Translations under genes and position numbers: made by a program
Notes under the pieces: generated by a model
The model's input: the letters and a program-made list of their open reading frames with translations, nothing else
What the model was told of the DNA's origin: nothing
Databases searched by the model: none
NCBI GenBank assembly: GCA_030027265.1
Contig: JASENG010000005.1
Coordinates: 62,001 to 126,000, forward strand
Source of the DNA: Lysinibacillus fusiformis
GTDB lineage: Bacteria; Bacillota; Bacilli; Bacillales_A; Planococcaceae
Direction of reading: 5' to 3'
DNA: 64,000 bases
Shown here: positions 61,442 to 64,000 of the stretch, piece after piece
Layout of the letters: each line of letters starts with the position of its first letter
Numbering within the stretch: the stretch's first letter is position 1

Positions 61442-61955
61442 ATGTCGCCCACTCTTCCCCCAATATTGAGTAATAATATTCATCCCACCATTCATCTCCA
61501 TGGGGAATACATTTTTTGAAATACCCTTCTCTGCGCATCCCAATCCTCTCCATAATACGATAGGATGGCGTATTTTCGGGCTGACACGTTGCAATTATTC
61601 GATGCAGATTCATTTTAGCAAAGCCAAAGTTTAAGACAGCCCGTGCTGCCTCTGTGGCAAAACCTTTATTATAATACTTCGGATTAAACACCCATCCTAT
61701 TTCATAGGTATGATCACCAAAATATTTGAGAAATGCGATATGACCGATTAAACGATTCTCATCCTTCAATAGCACAGCAAACTTCTCTGCATCTTCTCCA
61801 GTATTTTCGAGTATGAAGGAATTTGTCTCTTCCAGCGTCATCACGCCTTCCGGTATATATTTCATGACTTTGGGATCTGATATATATTCAAATACAGCCT
61901 CCGCATCCTCTATATGAAAATGACGAATTACCAATCTTTCACTCTCCAAATGCAT
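61440..61955 (-). CDS. GNAT-family N-acetyltransferase (RimJ/RimL-like)
   Basis: 171 residues. MHLESERLVIRHFHIEDAEAVFEY and EIGWVFNPKYYNKGFATEAARAVLNFGF (CoA site) then PENTPSYRIMERIGMRREG are classical RimJ/RimL features. Substrate unknown. The upstream region has a TATTTC hexamer array about 36 bases before the start. Confidence 0.9.
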   Translation of the reverse strand: MHLESERLVIRHFHIEDAEAVFEYISDPKVMKYIPEGVMTLEETNSFILENTGEDAEKFAVLLKDENRLIGHIAFLKYFGDHTYEIGWVFNPKYYNKGFATEAARAVLNFGFAKMNLHRIIATCQPENTPSYRIMERIGMRREGYFKKCIPHGDEWWDEYYYSILGEEWAT

Positions 61956-61990
61956 TTGTGTATTCTCCAGTCTATTATTGATTCTAGTTT

Positions 61991-62018
61991 TATTTCTATT
62001 TCTATTTCTATTTCTATT
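61991..62018. repeat. Hexanucleotide tandem repeat (TATTTC)4.7
   Basis: Four full and one partial copy of TATTTC, perfect. It lies between the GNAT start and the ABC-F leader, in the likely promoter region of the GNAT gene (GAAATA on its coding strand). Confidence 0.85.
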
Positions 62019-62143
62019 AAATAGTTTATTCTCCTTCTTTGTTAATAAGGAATGATGATATATTTATATCTCCATGGTAAGATTGACATTTAATAATAAA
62101 ATGAATATACTGAAAATAACTATTTTGATCGGAGGTGAAGAGA

Positions 62144-62278
62144 ATGAATACATTAGCTGTGACGACATGTGTAAATAATGACCGTTTCCTTTATTTTTCA
62201 CGTGTCATTACTTTCGATTTTGCGACTAACGGGATTCGTATGCCCTTTTTTAGCCAACTAAATCGAAAACACAGCTGA
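62144..62278 (+). CDS. 44-residue leader ORF of the ABC-F gene
   Basis: ATG with a strong GGAGGTGAAGAG ribosome site. Product begins MNTLAVTTCVNNDRFLYFSRV and ends SQLNRKHS. It has no resemblance to a functional domain. Twenty-seven bases after its stop stands an intrinsic terminator, and the ABC-F start is 117 bases after its stop. The layout matches ribosome-sensing leaders of antibiotic-resistance ABC-F and erm genes. Being read as a regulatory peptide is an inference. Confidence 0.65.
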   Translation: MNTLAVTTCVNNDRFLYFSRVITFDFATNGIRMPFFSQLNRKHS

Positions 62279-62286
62279 TTAGCCAT

Positions 62287-62338
62287 TCTTTTCACAATTT
62301 TCAGGAAAAGACTGCTTGTTAATCAAGCAGTCTTTTTT
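62287..62338 (+). promoter_or_regulatory. Attenuator: terminator and competing stem before ABC-F
   Basis: Terminator stem AAAAGACTGCTTG (62306-62318) / CAAGCAGTCTTTT (62324-62336) with a five-base loop and a T run. TCTTTTC (62287-62293) can pair instead with GAAAAGA (62305-62311), the left arm of the terminator. ATTAGCC at the leader stop (62278-62284) can also pair with GGCTAAT (62359-62365). A ribosome at the leader stop would cover 62287-62293 and let the terminator form; one stalled upstream would free it. Confidence 0.6.
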
Positions 62339-62395
62339 GTGTATAAAAAAGATTTTCCGGCTAATTGCGCTGTGTATAAAATGGAGGAATTCACA

Positions 62396-64000
62396 GTGTC
62401 GATCAAAGCAGAAAACATAACGAAAATATACGGTGGAACAATTATCTTTGAAGGTTTAACAATGGAAGTTCATGAAGGAGAACGTGCAGCAATAGTCGGA
62501 CGCAATGGCTGCGGCAAATCGACTCTTCTGAAACTTTTAGCCAATATAGAAAGTCCGGATGTTGGCCGAATTATTAAAAAGAAAGGTACAACAATTGGGT
62601 ACTTGCATCAAATTCCACCCTATGAAAATATACTTGCCATTGAAGTACTTAAAGAGGCATTTACTGGAATCTTATCTATGCAGGAACAAATGAATCGTTT
62701 AGAGCAGCAAATGGCAAGTTCTGAACAGCTTGATAAACTGCTTAAACAATATGGTGAAATTCAGGAACAATTCATCGCTCAAGGGGGCTATGAAATTGAC
62801 CCCAAAATCCAGATGATTGCAAATGGATTAGGGATTGCTCCCCTGCTCCAAACACCTTTCCAGCATTTAAGCGGCGGCGAAAAAACAAAGGTAATGCTTG
62901 GTCAAATATTACTATTGAATCCATATATTTTGTTGCTGGATGAACCGACGAATCATCTCGATATGAATGCAATCGAATGGCTCGAGAGTTATTTGAAAAC
63001 CTATGACGGGACTTTGATTGTCGTTTCCCATGACCGTCAATTTATGAATGAAGTCGTGACGAAAGTAATTGAAATCGATAATGGCGAACCATTTTCCTAT
63101 CTCGGAAATTATGATGATTTTGTAAGGATGCGTGAAGCTAGGATCATCAATGAATTTGCACAGTATGAAGAGCAGCAGAAGAAAATCACGAAGATGAAAG
63201 AAACGATAAAAAGATTAAAACTATGGGCCAATGAAGCCAATCCACCGAATGCCGCACTGCATCGCCGCGCAAAAAGTATGGAAAAAGCATTGGCAAGAAT
63301 TGAAATGGTGAAAAAGCCTGCCGTTTCCAAAAAGATGCAGCTGAAACTAGAAGTAAATGAAAGAAGCGGCAAAGATGTCGCTCTTTTTGAAAATGTGACA
63401 AAGCAATATGACAGGATCCTTTTCGAAAATATATCCCTACAATTGCGCTGGCAGGATCGTCTTGCAATAGTAGGTTTAAATGGAACCGGTAAATCCACTT
63501 TATTGAAAATGGTCACAGGTGAAGTGTTGCCGGAAACCGGAACAGTGCGAGTTGGAAGCAATGTTAAAGTCGGTTATTTATCTCAAGCCTTTGTATATGA
63601 AGATGTAAACGCACGGATGATTGATGTTTTCAGGAAAGGCGTTTACATGACAGAAGGTGAAGCCCGTCATGTGTTAGCGAAGTTTTTATTCTATGGCTAT
63701 GATGTATTTAAAAAAGTAAAGGATTTAAGCGGCGGCGAAAAAATGAGACTTCGATTAGCCCAAATGATGTATGAGGATATTAATTTACTTATTCTTGATG
63801 AACCAACAAACCATTTAGATATTGAATCCAGAGAGGTTTTGGAAGAAACTGTCCAACAGTTTGAGGGTACTGTATTAGCCGTCTCCCACGACCGCTATTT
63901 TCTTAACCAGCTCTTTAAGCGAATTGCATGGTTAGATGAACAAAAACTGTTTTTATACGAAGGCAATTATCAATGGGCTCGTGAAAAACATAGCGCACGT
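62396..64000 (+). CDS. ABC-F family ATPase (cut by window edge)
   Basis: 535 codons are visible from a GTG at 62396 (GGAGG eight bases upstream), open to the window end. Two ABC domains without membrane helices: Walker A GRNGCGKST and GLNGTGKST, signatures LSGGEKTKV and LSGGEKMRL, Walker B LLLDEPTNHLD and LILDEPTNHLD. The basic linker between them (about residues 240-300, EQQKKITKMKETIKRLKLWANEANPPNA) is the P-site tRNA interaction motif. ABC-F proteins act on ribosomes; an upstream attenuator suggests drug-inducible ribosome protection rather than a housekeeping factor. Confidence 0.9.
   Translation, partial: MSIKAENITKIYGGTIIFEGLTMEVHEGERAAIVGRNGCGKSTLLKLLANIESPDVGRIIKKKGTTIGYLHQIPPYENILAIEVLKEAFTGILSMQEQMNRLEQQMASSEQLDKLLKQYGEIQEQFIAQGGYEIDPKIQMIANGLGIAPLLQTPFQHLSGGEKTKVMLGQILLLNPYILLLDEPTNHLDMNAIEWLESYLKTYDGTLIVVSHDRQFMNEVVTKVIEIDNGEPFSYLGNYDDFVRMREARIINEFAQYEEQQKKITKMKETIKRLKLWANEANPPNAALHRRAKSMEKALARIEMVKKPAVSKKMQLKLEVNERSGKDVALFENVTKQYDRILFENISLQLRWQDRLAIVGLNGTGKSTLLKMVTGEVLPETGTVRVGSNVKVGYLSQAFVYEDVNARMIDVFRKGVYMTEGEARHVLAKFLFYGYDVFKKVKDLSGGEKMRLRLAQMMYEDINLLILDEPTNHLDIESREVLEETVQQFEGTVLAVSHDRYFLNQLFKRIAWLDEQKLFLYEGNYQWAREKHSAR

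Noticed and set aside
61991-62018. TATTTC array as a CRISPR-like repeat
   Set aside because: Continuous hexamers without spacers and no cas genes; a simple tandem repeat.
63109-63561. 150-codon minus-strand reading frame inside the ABC-F gene
   Set aside because: Antisense shadow of the ABC-F coding sequence; no ribosome site.

Overview
The window looks like chromosomal DNA from a low-GC, spore-forming Gram-positive bacterium of the Bacillales. A Planococcaceae/Caryophanaceae member (Lysinibacillus/Solibacillus-like) fits best. The evidence is: AT-rich DNA with strong GGAGG ribosome sites and TTG/GTG starts; a gerA-type germination locus; Bacillus-type genes (dapF, ypmR-ypmS-msrA-msrB, yozE, prsA, yuaF-floT); and a GH18 glucosaminidase with LysM and SLH domains, typical of S-layer genera. 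The genus is an inference. No rRNA, tRNA, CRISPR array, prophage or complete insertion sequence was seen.

Layout. 1-10.9 kb: two-component regulator, PAS/GGDEF diguanylate cyclase, dapF, GNAT, a murG-type gene, a CAP-domain secreted protein, a CobW GTPase, a CtpA/B protease and deoD. 11-14.1 kb: yozE, then a decayed germination locus (frameshifted gerAB, a C-terminal scrap of gerAA, apparently intact gerAC). 14.1-16.8 kb: ypmR-ypmS-msrA-msrB, in which the ypmR lipoprotein seems to start at CTG. 17-20.2 kb: hypothetical and small membrane genes, two of them frameshifted, bracketed by two copies of a 77-bp hairpin repeat. 20.2-31.4 kb: DegV, hemolysin III, a MerR/VC0807 pair with a textbook 19-bp-spacer promoter, three methyltransferases, an XRE/membrane pair, a LysR/EamA pair, Nudix and DinB genes. 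31.4-35.4 kb: a thioredoxin/CcdA redox operon and a LysR/MFS pair. 35.5-42.2 kb: small accessory enzymes, an uncaptured 50-aa membrane protein and a GntR-ABC exporter operon.

42.4-46.9 kb is a compact accessory module: an M24 'pita-bread' enzyme lacking most metal ligands, an MFS importer and a divergent LysR gene with an in-frame stop, all lying between two diverged direct repeats of about 240 bp. 47-58 kb: 23S rRNA methyltransferase, flavin reductase, LysM/SLH GH18 enzyme, prsA, a two-component system, an atypical ion channel and a SigW-type yuaF-floT operon. 58.4-64 kb: DHFR, a diverged uracil-DNA-glycosylase-like protein, an RNA-methyltransferase-like protein, and an ABC-F ATPase running off the window edge. 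The ABC-F gene is preceded by a 44-codon leader ORF and an intrinsic terminator, the layout of ribosome-mediated attenuation.

The most notable signals are the ABC-F attenuator, the M24/MFS/LysR module between repeats, the broken ger locus and the UDG-like gene. Five genes appear broken (gerAB, gerAA, one LysR, two small membrane genes). Two of these breaks sit in homopolymer runs, so sequencing error must be excluded.
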